Assembly (NCBI GenBank): GCA_020720905.1
Contig: DYNT01000026.1
Coordinates: 1-11,741 of the forward strand
DNA from: Micavibrio aeruginosavorus
GTDB taxonomy: Bacteria > Pseudomonadota > Alphaproteobacteria > UBA9219
Direction: 5' to 3'
DNA: 11,741 nucleotides
The position numbers and the translations under genes are program-made. The notes under the pieces were generated by a model. The model had not been told where the DNA came from, searched no databases, and saw only the letters and a program-made list of their open reading frames with translations. Positions 1 to 6,267 of this stretch are shown one piece after another (positions within the stretch are counted from its first letter, which is position 1; each line of letters begins with the position of its first letter).

Positions 1-8
1 GAATTTCG

Positions 9-29
9 ACCCTCCCGCAAGGGGAGGGT
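9..29. other. Strong inverted repeat (hairpin) just past the gatC stop
   Basis: ACCCTCCC (9-16) pairs perfectly with GGGAGGGT (22-29) around a 5-nt loop, giving an 8-bp GC-rich stem. It lies 15 nt beyond the gatC stop on the minus strand. Read on the minus strand the stem is followed by CGAAATTC, and on the plus strand by GGTTTT, so neither side has a good U-tract. It could be an RNA stem between gatC and a downstream gene, a weak terminator for plus-strand transcription, or one copy of a dispersed palindromic repeat. The window edge prevents a decision. Confidence 0.5.
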
Positions 30-44
30 GGTTTTATCTCATTT

Positions 45-335
45 CTATTCCACCACCTTAGTGACTGTAAAGAAATCGGCGGTTTTAGACGGCGCGTTGG
101 CAAGGATGTCTTGCGGCTTATCGCCGTCGGTCACTATGTCTTGCTCGCGCCAGCCCAAGGAGCCATCGTTGACGTTGGCCAAAGGCTCAACCCCCTCCAC
201 GTTCACTTCGTCCAGTTGGCTAACCCACGCAAGGATTTTGTTCAGGTCGCCCGCAACGCTTTGCTGCTGCTCTGGCGGGATTTTAAGGTGCGCAAGGCGC
301 GCAATTTTAACGACGGTATTGCTATCGAGGGTCAT
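45..335 (-). CDS. gatC: Aspartyl/glutamyl-tRNA(Asn/Gln) amidotransferase subunit C
   Basis: A 96-residue protein of the normal GatC length. GatC is the small subunit that wraps around and stabilises the GatA amidase and GatB in the GatCAB complex, which converts misacylated Glu-tRNA(Gln) and/or Asp-tRNA(Asn) in the cytoplasm. The family signature is clear: an N-terminal helix with VVKIARLAHLKI (about residues 8-19), a central helix with LNKILAWVSQLDEVNVEGVEP (read as two adjoining segments, about 31-51), and a conserved C-terminal part with FFTVTKVVE. AGGA lies 4 nt upstream of the ATG, a usable ribosome binding site. gatA normally follows gatC and would lie beyond the left edge on the minus strand. 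The gene is divergent from ruvX with 67 nt between the two start codons. Confidence 0.95.
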   Translation of the reverse strand: MTLDSNTVVKIARLAHLKIPPEQQQSVAGDLNKILAWVSQLDEVNVEGVEPLANVNDGSLGWREQDIVTDGDKPQDILANAPSKTADFFTVTKVVE

Positions 336-368
336 GGCATCCTACAGGCAAATAATTTTTAAGAGTCT

Positions 369-397
369 TTGGCAAAAAGCCAAAAGCAAGCTATCAT
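369..397 (+). promoter_or_regulatory. Predicted sigma70-type promoter of ruvX
   Basis: TTGGCA (369-374) and TATCAT (392-397) are separated by exactly 17 nt; each matches the TTGACA/TATAAT consensus at 5 of 6 positions. Initiation 6-8 nt past the -10 would fall at about 403-405, on the ruvX ATG at 403, which suggests a leaderless transcript. The -35 overlaps an inverted repeat, TTTGGC (368-373) and GCCAAA (379-384) around a run of five A, which might be an operator. This is prediction from sequence only. Confidence 0.5.
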
Positions 398-402
398 TGG
401 CC

Positions 403-897
403 ATGGCCATCTGCAACCTTTCCGATATGCCCTCCCTGCTTAAGCCCGATCAGTGCCTTTTGGGGCTGGATTACGGCAGCGTCGTCATTGGCATCGCCAT
501 TGCCGACCCTGCGGCAAGGGTCGCCTCTCCGCTCATGGGGCTTGTGCGGCGTAAATTCACGCAAGATCGTGAGGTTTTGAGCCAAATTATTGCCGAACGC
601 AACGTCGGCGGCATCGTTCTTGGCCTACCCAAGAACATGGATGGCTCCGAAGGCCCCATGGCGCAGGCGGTTCGAACCTTTGCCTCAAACCTGATGCGCC
701 GCGCCGCGCTACCCCATCCCGACATGCCGATTGCCTTTTGGGACGAGAGGTTTTCCACGGCGGCCATAACCCGCGCCATGATCGCGGATGACCGCTCACG
801 CAAACAACGAGACGAAACGGTTGATAAGGCCGCCGCAGCCTATATCCTGCAAGGAGCTTTGGATGCTTTGCAATCAATGAAGAAGGAGAGGGCATGA
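403..897 (+). CDS. ruvX: Putative pre-16S rRNA nuclease / Holliday junction resolvase RuvX (YqgF)
   Basis: A 164-residue protein with the RNase H-like YqgF fold. The first catalytic strand LLGLDYG places the key Asp at about residue 23. GIVLGLPKNMDGSEG, WDERFST (second acidic residue) and the late DETVDKAAAAYIL segment (third acidic site) follow in the expected order. The family matures 16S rRNA 5' ends in E. coli and has also been proposed to resolve Holliday junctions. The frame stays open upstream across antisense gatC, so the start needs a choice. ATG 403 gives the usual short lead-in before the first strand; ATG 427 and ATG 334 are alternatives. None has a clear Shine-Dalgarno, which fits the leaderless promoter geometry. 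The gene ends in an ATGA overlap with the next one and heads the 403-4204 cluster. Confidence 0.9.
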   Translation: MAICNLSDMPSLLKPDQCLLGLDYGSVVIGIAIADPAARVASPLMGLVRRKFTQDREVLSQIIAERNVGGIVLGLPKNMDGSEGPMAQAVRTFASNLMRRAALPHPDMPIAFWDERFSTAAITRAMIADDRSRKQRDETVDKAAAAYILQGALDALQSMKKERA

Positions 898-1466
898 ACG
901 AAACCGCTCACTTTTCACTTTTTTATGCCACGCGTGATGGCCAATCGGCGCGAATCGCCACCTTTTTGGCGGGGCACTTAACGACGATGGGGCATGAGGC
1001 TGTCGCTTTTGATTTAACGAACGACGTGCCTCCCCCCGCCTTGTGGGACGATTCAACGGCATGTTTTATCATCGCGCCCATTCGCTTTGGGCGGCATCTG
1101 GCTCCTGTTGACGCCTTTATCAAAAGCCACAAGAAAAGGCTCAGCGAACAACCGCTGGTGCTAATCTCGGTCAACCTGACGGCGCGGAAAAAGGGGAAGG
1201 ATACCCCAGAGGCCAACCCCTATTTGCAACGGTGGGTTCGCCAACATGGCTTGCGGCCCTTTATCGCGACCGTTTTTGCGGGAAAGCTGGATTACAAACG
1301 CTATAGCTGGTGGGAAAAACAAGCCATTCGCTTGATTATGAAAATAACGGGGGGTCCAACGCATCTGGATGCCGCCGTTGATTATACGCCGTGGGATAAA
1401 GTTGGGGCTTTGGCCAAACGAGTTGCGCGGCTTGCGCCACCTGTGGAAGAAGAAGAGGTTGCATGA
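894..1466 (+). CDS. hemG: HemG-type flavodoxin, protoporphyrinogen IX dehydrogenase (quinone)
   Basis: A 190-residue flavodoxin-like protein. The FMN phosphate-binding loop is YATRDGQS (residues 11-18), and a second flavin loop lies around APIRFGRHL. The part that separates HemG from ordinary flavodoxins is present: an inserted segment with VNLTARKKGKDTPEANPYLQ followed by VFAGKLDYKRYSWWEK and then MKITGGPTHLDAAVDYTPWD. HemG oxidises protoporphyrinogen IX to protoporphyrin IX at the cytoplasmic membrane face, passing electrons to quinone. AAGGAG (883-888) sits 5 nt before the ATG, which overlaps the ruvX stop as ATGA, implying translational coupling. The C-terminus ends in an unusual acidic EEEE run. 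Many alphaproteobacteria use HemJ for this step instead, so HemG here is notable. A related flavodoxin of other function is possible but less likely. Confidence 0.85.
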   Translation: MNETAHFSLFYATRDGQSARIATFLAGHLTTMGHEAVAFDLTNDVPPPALWDDSTACFIIAPIRFGRHLAPVDAFIKSHKKRLSEQPLVLISVNLTARKKGKDTPEANPYLQRWVRQHGLRPFIATVFAGKLDYKRYSWWEKQAIRLIMKITGGPTHLDAAVDYTPWDKVGALAKRVARLAPPVEEEEVA

Positions 1467-2371
1467 CCTCTTCGCGCAACGCCATCGTTTTCGGCGGCTC
1501 TGGTTTTTTGGGGCATGCCGTTGTGCAAGCCTTGGTTGCTGCGGGTTATACGGTGCGCGTGCCAACGCGGGAGCCGGACAAGGCGCTGGAGCTTAAAGTT
1601 TTGGGCGCGGTGGGGCAGGTTGTCCCGTTTTTGGCTTCAGTCAGAGCGGACGCGGCGGTGGCTCTGGCGGCAGAGGGCTGTGCCGTTGCCATTAATTTGA
1701 TCGGCCCTTTGTGCGAGAAGAATAAAAAGAACGGGGGACTGGCGACGGTTGAAACGGCGGCGCGCCTTGCGCGGGTGGCGAAAAGCGTGGGTGTGAAACA
1801 CTTTATCCATATTTCTTTTTTAAGTCAGGGCGGCGACGGGCGCTCTTGCTATGCACAAACCAAAATCAGGGGGGAGGAAGCTGTGTGCGCCTTTTTTCCC
1901 AGCGCCGTGATCTTGCGCCCCAGCTTGATGTTTGGACCTCGTGATCGTTTTTTCACGCGGCTTGCCTTGATGGCGCGGTATTGGTTTTTGCTTCCCCTTC
2001 TGGGCGGCGGCGAAGTGCGTTTTCAGCCCATCTATGTCGGGGATGTGGCGGCGGCCATCGTTGCCTCTTTGGGTGACCCCGCCGCGCAGGGCGGGACGTT
2101 TAATCTTGTAGGGCCGCGCACATATTCCTTGCGCGAGCTGGGGCAAGAGGTTCTGCGCGTGACGGGACGCAAACGGCCTTTTTTGCCTGTTCCTGTGTGG
2201 CTTGCGCGGGGGCTGGTGCGCTTTTTGTCGTTGTTGCCTCAGCCGCCGATCACGCAAGGGACTTTAGAGTTTTTGGCGGTGGATAGCGTTGCGCAAGATG
2301 GCGGCGCGTTGCCTCGGTGGGGCATCATGCCCGCAGCGCTGGAAGATATTTTGCCAACGTATTTGTGCTGA
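1463..2371 (+). CDS. NDUFA9-like atypical SDR (complex I 39-kDa subunit family)
   Basis: A 302-residue protein of the extended/atypical short-chain dehydrogenase class. A Rossmann dinucleotide motif, VFGGSGFLG (residues 9-17), opens the protein. VKHFIHISFLS precedes a YAQTK motif (Y130, K134), and LRPSLMFGPRDRFF is typical of the group related to mitochondrial NDUFA9. The QPIYVGDVAAAI and GGTFNLVGPRTYSLREL segments also fit. NDUFA9 is an accessory complex I subunit that binds NADPH; bacterial homologues are common in alphaproteobacteria, where their exact role is unsettled, and quinone biosynthesis or complex I assembly are possibilities. The start overlaps the hemG stop as ATGA, so the two products are likely made together. 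Both families connect to respiratory electron flow, but a joint function is inference. Confidence 0.8.
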   Translation: MTSSRNAIVFGGSGFLGHAVVQALVAAGYTVRVPTREPDKALELKVLGAVGQVVPFLASVRADAAVALAAEGCAVAINLIGPLCEKNKKNGGLATVETAARLARVAKSVGVKHFIHISFLSQGGDGRSCYAQTKIRGEEAVCAFFPSAVILRPSLMFGPRDRFFTRLALMARYWFLLPLLGGGEVRFQPIYVGDVAAAIVASLGDPAAQGGTFNLVGPRTYSLRELGQEVLRVTGRKRPFLPVPVWLARGLVRFLSLLPQPPITQGTLEFLAVDSVAQDGGALPRWGIMPAALEDILPTYLC

Positions 2372-2393
2372 AGAGAAAAAGGGAGAGGCGCGT

Positions 2394-3092
2394 ATGAAAA
2401 TAACTTGGCTTGGCCACGCGGCTTTTATTGTCGATACGCAAGGTGTGCGCTTTTTAATTGACCCTTTTTTAACGGGTAACCCCCAGTTTCCCGAAGGACT
2501 GAGGGCTGAGGCAGAAAAAGCGGATGTTATTTTGGTAACGCACGGCCATAGCGACCATTTTGGCGACACGATGGCGCTGGCGCAAAAAACGGGCGCGAAG
2601 GTCGTGGCCAGTTTTGAAATCGCGCATTTTTTGACACAAAAAAAAGGCCTTAACTCCGCCCAAATCATTGGGATGAATGTGGGCGGCGCCGTGCCGATCC
2701 ACGGCCAAACCGTCCATATGGTGCAAGCCATTCACAGCAACAGCTTGCTGGATGGCGATGCGCTTGTCTATGCGGGTTATCCCAGTGGGTTTGTATTAGA
2801 AGGCCCAGAGGCGTGCCTTTATCACGCGGGGGACACGGCGCTCTTTTCCGACATGCAGTTGATCCAGCGGTTTTATAATCCCACCATCGGCTTGCTGCCG
2901 ATTGGAGGGCACTATACGATGACCGCGCGGGCGGCGGCTTACGCGTGCAACGAATTGATGGCGTTGAACACCATTGTGCCTATGCATTATGATACCTTTC
3001 CTGTGATTGCGACAGATGCACACGTTTTCAAATCAATGGTCACGCGAGGGCAGGTGAAAATTTTAACCCCAGCACAAAGCCTAGAGGTTTAA
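2394..3092 (+). CDS. UPF0173-family metal-dependent hydrolase (metallo-beta-lactamase fold)
   Basis: A 232-residue protein beginning MKITWLGHAAF, the standard opening of this family. The zinc-site motif THGHSDHFGD gives H50, H52, D54 and H55. Further ligands are expected in IHSN (about H121), in YHAGDTALF (His and Asp), and in a late His around VPMHYDTFP. These are cytoplasmic metal-dependent hydrolases without a settled physiological substrate. The frame is open upstream to 2289, but that extension overlaps the previous gene and does not look like the family. ATG 2394 is preceded by GGGAGAG (2381-2387) at good spacing. The gene starts 22 nt after the NDUFA9-like stop and is probably in the same operon. 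Confidence 0.88.
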   Translation: MKITWLGHAAFIVDTQGVRFLIDPFLTGNPQFPEGLRAEAEKADVILVTHGHSDHFGDTMALAQKTGAKVVASFEIAHFLTQKKGLNSAQIIGMNVGGAVPIHGQTVHMVQAIHSNSLLDGDALVYAGYPSGFVLEGPEACLYHAGDTALFSDMQLIQRFYNPTIGLLPIGGHYTMTARAAAYACNELMALNTIVPMHYDTFPVIATDAHVFKSMVTRGQVKILTPAQSLEV

Positions 3093-3103
3093 CCCCTGAT
3101 AGA

Positions 3104-4204
3104 ATGTTTATGACCTCCTCTCCCCCCTTTTCTGCCGCAGCGCGGCGCTGGGCTTTGGGTCAGTCTTTATGGGGGCTGACACCCAATCGGCGTGGCGACT
3201 GGGTTCTTGGCTCTTTGGGCGATGGACGCCTTGTTGTGCTTCCTTCTGGTGATACGGGCGAGCCGCCACGTAGCATCGCGGGGCATCAGGGCGTGAGCTT
3301 GAGCATCGCCGCCGACGCTGACGACCATGCCTTTTTATCGGGGGGCGATGATGGCCGCCTTCTTTTGGTGGATCCGCTGATCGATGTGCCAACGGTTTTG
3401 ACCGAACAGGCGGGCGCGTGGATCGATCATGTTGCCGCCGCGCCTTGTGGTGGTTTTCGCGCTTATGCGGCGGGCAAGACCCTGTACCGTTTGGACGAGG
3501 CCGCGCAGGAATACGCCCCGCCCCTGACGTTGCCCAGCAGCCTTGGCGGCTTGGCCTTTAGTCCCGATGGGCAGTTGCTGGCCGTCAGCCATTATGGCGG
3601 CGTGAGCGTGTTGTCATGCAAGGAACCTTTAACCCCACCCACCCTTTTGCCATGGAAAGGCTCGCACCTTTCACTGGTGTGGAGTCCTGATGGGCGGTTT
3701 CTTTTATCCTCCATGCAGGAGGGGGCTGTGCATGGCTGGCTGTTTCAAGGCGGCGTCCCGTCGCCTGAAGAAGGGCGAGAGATGCACATGCAAGGCTATG
3801 AAACAAAGATTGCCTCTATGCAGTTCACGGCCACCGGAAACTATCTGGCGACCAGCGGCGCGGCGCAGGTTGTCTGCTGGCCCTTTGGAAAGGCTGGGCC
3901 GTGGGATAAACGCCCGCTTATGCTGGGCGGGGACGAACCGCGGCTGGTCACCCGCGTCGCGCCACATCCTGCTGAGCCCGTGGTGGCAGCAGGCTATGAT
4001 GACGGGATGGTGATCCTCGCGCCCCTTGATGGCCGAATGGAGATCATGCTCCACCCGCCTGTGGCGGCGCGTGGCGCAAGCGTTGTCGGCATGGTGTGGA
4101 GCAGCGAAGGCGATGGCCTTGTCGTTGGCCTTGAAAACGGCACGCTTCTTTTGTTCACGCAATCTTCCATCGCGAAGTTTGTGCGCGGGCGCTTTGCGGG
4201 ATAG
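3104..4204 (+). CDS. WD40-repeat beta-propeller protein
   Basis: A 366-residue protein made almost wholly of WD40-like blades. I can align about eight units: LWGLTPNRRGDWVLGSLGDG, then blades around SGGDDGRLLLVD, YAAGKTLYRLD, FSPDGQLLAVS, WSPDGRFLLSS, FTATGNYLATS, AGYDDGMVILAPL and VVGLENGTLLLF. This suggests a seven- or eight-bladed propeller. Such propellers are scaffolds for protein-protein contact. No signal peptide or membrane segment is visible, so it is probably cytoplasmic. It begins 11 nt after the hydrolase and has no clear ribosome binding site; ATG 3110 is an alternative start two codons in. Its last 50 nt overlap the convergent minus-strand gene. The partner is unknown, and the preceding operon genes are the first candidates. 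Confidence 0.82.
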   Translation: MFMTSSPPFSAAARRWALGQSLWGLTPNRRGDWVLGSLGDGRLVVLPSGDTGEPPRSIAGHQGVSLSIAADADDHAFLSGGDDGRLLLVDPLIDVPTVLTEQAGAWIDHVAAAPCGGFRAYAAGKTLYRLDEAAQEYAPPLTLPSSLGGLAFSPDGQLLAVSHYGGVSVLSCKEPLTPPTLLPWKGSHLSLVWSPDGRFLLSSMQEGAVHGWLFQGGVPSPEEGREMHMQGYETKIASMQFTATGNYLATSGAAQVVCWPFGKAGPWDKRPLMLGGDEPRLVTRVAPHPAEPVVAAGYDDGMVILAPLDGRMEIMLHPPVAARGASVVGMVWSSEGDGLVVGLENGTLLLFTQSSIAKFVRGRFAG

Positions 4205-4556
4205 GACGGTCTGTTCTTGCCCTTAAGAAGGAGTCTATTGTTTCAACAAAAGAGGGTATGCTCTCTGCGGGAACATGAACTTTTGTGTGTTGTGAACGCT
4301 TCCCTTGTGTCCTCAGACCAAAAACAAAGCCCGATTCTTGGGTCTTGGGAACGCTCGTAACACGACGCACGGCCTTCGTCAGCTTTGTGGCCTCTTCTTT
4401 TCCCATGCTAAATTCTGCGGTGATGCCTTGGGGGGTTGTGGAGACGATCATAACCGTATGGCCATCCGACTTGGCCTGAGAAAAGGTGCTTTCGAAGGCC
4501 ATCTCTGTGGAAATTGAAAAATAAACGACATCTTGGGCTTGAACGGGGTCTGTCAT
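4155..4556 (-). CDS. Hypothetical protein, 133 aa, convergent with the WD40 gene
   Basis: I do not recognise this family. It is probably a real gene: the ATG is preceded by AAGGAG (complement of 4563-4568) with 6-nt spacing, and the product reads like a soluble alpha/beta protein. The N-terminal half alternates strand-like stretches (DVVYFSIST, HTVMIVSTTPQGITAEFSM). A basic middle follows (KLTKAVRRVTSVPK), then VHVPAESIPSFVETIDSFLRAR and a Ser/Arg-rich tail. There is no signal peptide or membrane helix. Its 3' end overlaps the 3' end of the WD40 gene by 50 nt on the opposite strand, so the two messages would be complementary there. No clear promoter is visible in the 263-nt gap upstream. Confidence 0.65.
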   Translation of the reverse strand: MTDPVQAQDVVYFSISTEMAFESTFSQAKSDGHTVMIVSTTPQGITAEFSMGKEEATKLTKAVRRVTSVPKTQESGFVFGLRTQGKRSQHTKVHVPAESIPSFVETIDSFLRARTDRPIPQSARAQTSRWKIA

Positions 4557-4613
4557 GGGGGGCTCCTTTTTTATGCTTTGGTTCTAACAATGAGGGTCGA
4601 GTCGTTTTATGAA

Positions 4614-4639
4614 GGGGCGCTTACTGCGTAAGTCGCCCC
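4614..4639. other. Long stem-loop in the 4557-4819 intergenic gap
   Basis: GGGGCG (4614-4619) pairs with CGCCCC (4634-4639), and CTTAC (4620-4624) pairs with GTAAG (4628-4632) around a TGC loop, giving 11 base pairs with one bulged T (4633). Neither strand has a U-tract after the stem, so it is not a standard terminator. The rest of the gap is a GC-rich part (4640-4675) followed by a strikingly AT-rich run (about 4725-4790) with a TATACT hexamer at 4750-4755 that could be the -10 of the downstream dehydrogenase gene; a matching -35 is not evident. Confidence 0.5.
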
Positions 4640-4819
4640 GTAAGGCGGCCTAGCGGCGCGGAAAAAAATAGGGTAAGGTCTGTGCGTTTCGTCATGAAAA
4701 CAAGTATCCCCGAAAGCGCGACAAAAAACAATAAAAAAATGATCGTTTTTATACTTTCGTGATGTTTTTTTATTTTGTGCGTATTTTTGTTGCGCGCGCG
4801 TGGGGTAAACGAGGGAAAT

Positions 4820-5581
4820 GTGGGGCTGAACATTCTTATTACAGGCGGCTCTAGCGGCCTTGGGGCGGCCTTGGCGCAGAAGTATGCCGCGCCGGATGCA
4901 ACCCTTTTTTTAAGCGGGCGCGATGGCACAAGAATGGATTCTGTGGCGGCGCTTTGCCGCGCCAAGGGGGCGAAGGTTGAAACCGCTCTTGTGGACGTGA
5001 CGGATGCGGCTGCCATGGCTGCGTGGATTGAGCGGTGCGATCAAGAGGCTCCCTTAGACCTTGTGATTGCTAACGCGGGCATTTCAGCAGGAACAGGGGG
5101 CGGCGGGGAAACGCCCGCTCAAACAATGGCTGTTATGGAAACCAACGTGCAGGGCGTTTTGAATACGCTCCATCCCGCGCTGGCCTTGATGAAGCCGCGA
5201 GGGCGCGGGCAGATTGCCCTTATGGCCTCTCTCGCTGGCTTTCGGGGACTTGCGGGCGCGCCCGCCTATTGCGCCAGCAAGGCGGCTGTGCGTGTGTATG
5301 GCGAGGCTTTGCGAGAGGAGCTTGCGCCGCAGGGGATCAAGATCAACGTGATTTGTCCGGGCTTTGTAAAAACGCTTATGACGGGGCAAAACGGCTTTCC
5401 GATGCCGTTTTTAATGGAAGCCGATAAGGCGGCACGGCTTATGAAGCGGGGGCTAGAGAAAAACAAGGCCCGCATTACCTTTCCTTGGCGGCTTGCCGCG
5501 CTGGTTTGGCTTTTGGCGGCGCTTTCCCCCAACGCGACAGATGGCTTGTTACACCGCCTGCCACGGAAAAAGGGCGGCTGA
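4820..5581 (+). CDS. Short-chain dehydrogenase/reductase, classical SDR family
   Basis: A 253-residue NAD(P)-dependent oxidoreductase. With GTG 4820 as start, the cofactor motif TGGSSGLG is at residues 8-15, NAG at 85-87, the catalytic Ser in ALMASLAG at about 137, and YCASK gives Tyr150 and Lys154. NVICPGFVKT follows as expected. Near the C-terminus FPWRLAALVWLLAALSP is hydrophobic and may anchor the protein to the membrane. The substrate cannot be read from the sequence. GTG 4820 is preferred because GAGGG (4811-4815) lies just upstream and the extension back to a TTG at 4775 is not family-like. The gene stands alone on its strand, and its stop touches the stop of the next minus-strand gene. 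Confidence 0.88.
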   Translation: MGLNILITGGSSGLGAALAQKYAAPDATLFLSGRDGTRMDSVAALCRAKGAKVETALVDVTDAAAMAAWIERCDQEAPLDLVIANAGISAGTGGGGETPAQTMAVMETNVQGVLNTLHPALALMKPRGRGQIALMASLAGFRGLAGAPAYCASKAAVRVYGEALREELAPQGIKINVICPGFVKTLMTGQNGFPMPFLMEADKAARLMKRGLEKNKARITFPWRLAALVWLLAALSPNATDGLLHRLPRKKGG

Positions 5582-6064
5582 TTAAGGCTGGGGCGTAGGC
5601 GCGGCGTCGCGCGCCGGAATCCAGCACTCCCCTGTGCTCAGTCGTCTTGGAAGCTTTTCCAAAAGAGCCTCTGTTATAATGGCGGGTTTCTTCTGTGGCA
5701 TGATTTCAAGAAGGCGGAAAATTGCTGTTCCGTCCCTGCTTCCTTCGGCAATGGCCTCGGCGTTAAGGGCATAGCCTGTCATAACATTCCTGCGTGCATT
5801 GACAACATACAAAGAAGACCATGTGGTCTTAAGCGCTTTGGCGGGAATAACAGGCTTGAAAAAAAGGTCTTTCCCCCCAATTTGTGGTTCGACAAACTCG
5901 GCTGCCTCTTGGGGTGAGATTGCGTTGACCATAAAGTGATGTCCCGCATATTCTGTAGAAAAAAGCGACGGCGTAAAAAGGGTAACGCGAGAAGGGCCAG
6001 AAGTATCGACAAAGTGAAGGGACTCGTTCATTAAATTCTCGTTCATTGACTTGGTGCGGGGCAT
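5582..6064 (-). CDS. Hypothetical protein, 160 aa
   Basis: I do not recognise this family. ATG 6064 is chosen because AAAGGA (its AGGA at 6073-6076) lies 8 nt upstream; the frame also has an ATG at 6094 without such a site. The product appears soluble: an N-terminal Met/Asn-rich stretch, a middle with SRVTLFTPSLFSTEYAGHHF and AISPQEAAEFVEP, then TTWSSLYVVNARRNVMTGYA, a helical EALLEKLPRRL region and a Pro/Ala-rich end. No signal peptide or membrane helix is visible. It converges on the dehydrogenase with no spacer between the two stop codons and no terminator, so read-through from either side would be antisense to the other. Confidence 0.65.
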   Translation of the reverse strand: MPRTKSMNENLMNESLHFVDTSGPSRVTLFTPSLFSTEYAGHHFMVNAISPQEAAEFVEPQIGGKDLFFKPVIPAKALKTTWSSLYVVNARRNVMTGYALNAEAIAEGSRDGTAIFRLLEIMPQKKPAIITEALLEKLPRRLSTGECWIPARDAAPTPQP

Positions 6065-6098
6065 GGTCAAAATCCTTTCCACTGAAAATGACAACCTC

Positions 6099-6128
6099 AG
6101 TGTACACGTTGAGGGATGAGTAGAGCAA
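6099..6128 (-). promoter_or_regulatory. Possible promoter of the 5582-6064 gene
   Basis: On the minus strand TTGCTC (6128-6123) and TACACT (6104-6099) are 18 nt apart, placing the transcript start near 6092, about 28 nt before ATG 6064. The -10 overlaps a perfect 8-bp palindrome GTGTACAC (6100-6107) that could bind a regulator. Confidence 0.35.
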
Positions 6129-6201
6129 ACAAAAACAAGCGCGTTAATAGTTTCATGACGGCGATTGTGCGCCGTAGCGAAAGAAAAATAACGACGCGCC
6201 C

Positions 6202-6230
6202 TTGTTTTATCATCTCTTGATGGCTATAAG
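6202..6230 (+). promoter_or_regulatory. Predicted promoter of ndk
   Basis: TTGTTT (6202-6207) and TATAAG (6225-6230) are separated by 17 nt. Transcription would begin near 6237, giving a leader of about 31 nt with an AAAGGAG site before the ndk ATG. An inverted repeat ACGGCG (6158-6163) and CGCCGT (6170-6175) lies about 27 nt upstream of the -35. Confidence 0.5.
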
Positions 6231-6267
6231 CGCGGACAACAAAACGTCTTTAAAGGAGAACAGTTCC

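Noticed and set aside
28..402. Open frame upstream of ruvX, giving a 289-residue protein
   Set aside because: It runs antisense through gatC, has no family resemblance, and the RuvX fold starts just after 403. It is a chance open frame.
2264..2731. 155-residue minus-strand frame
   Set aside because: Antisense to the metallo-hydrolase, whose family motifs are intact; no ribosome site or recognisable protein.
3704..4162. 152-residue minus-strand frame and a 107-residue plus frame at 3690-4013
   Set aside because: Both are shadows of the WD40 coding region; the WD40 blades continue without break through this part.
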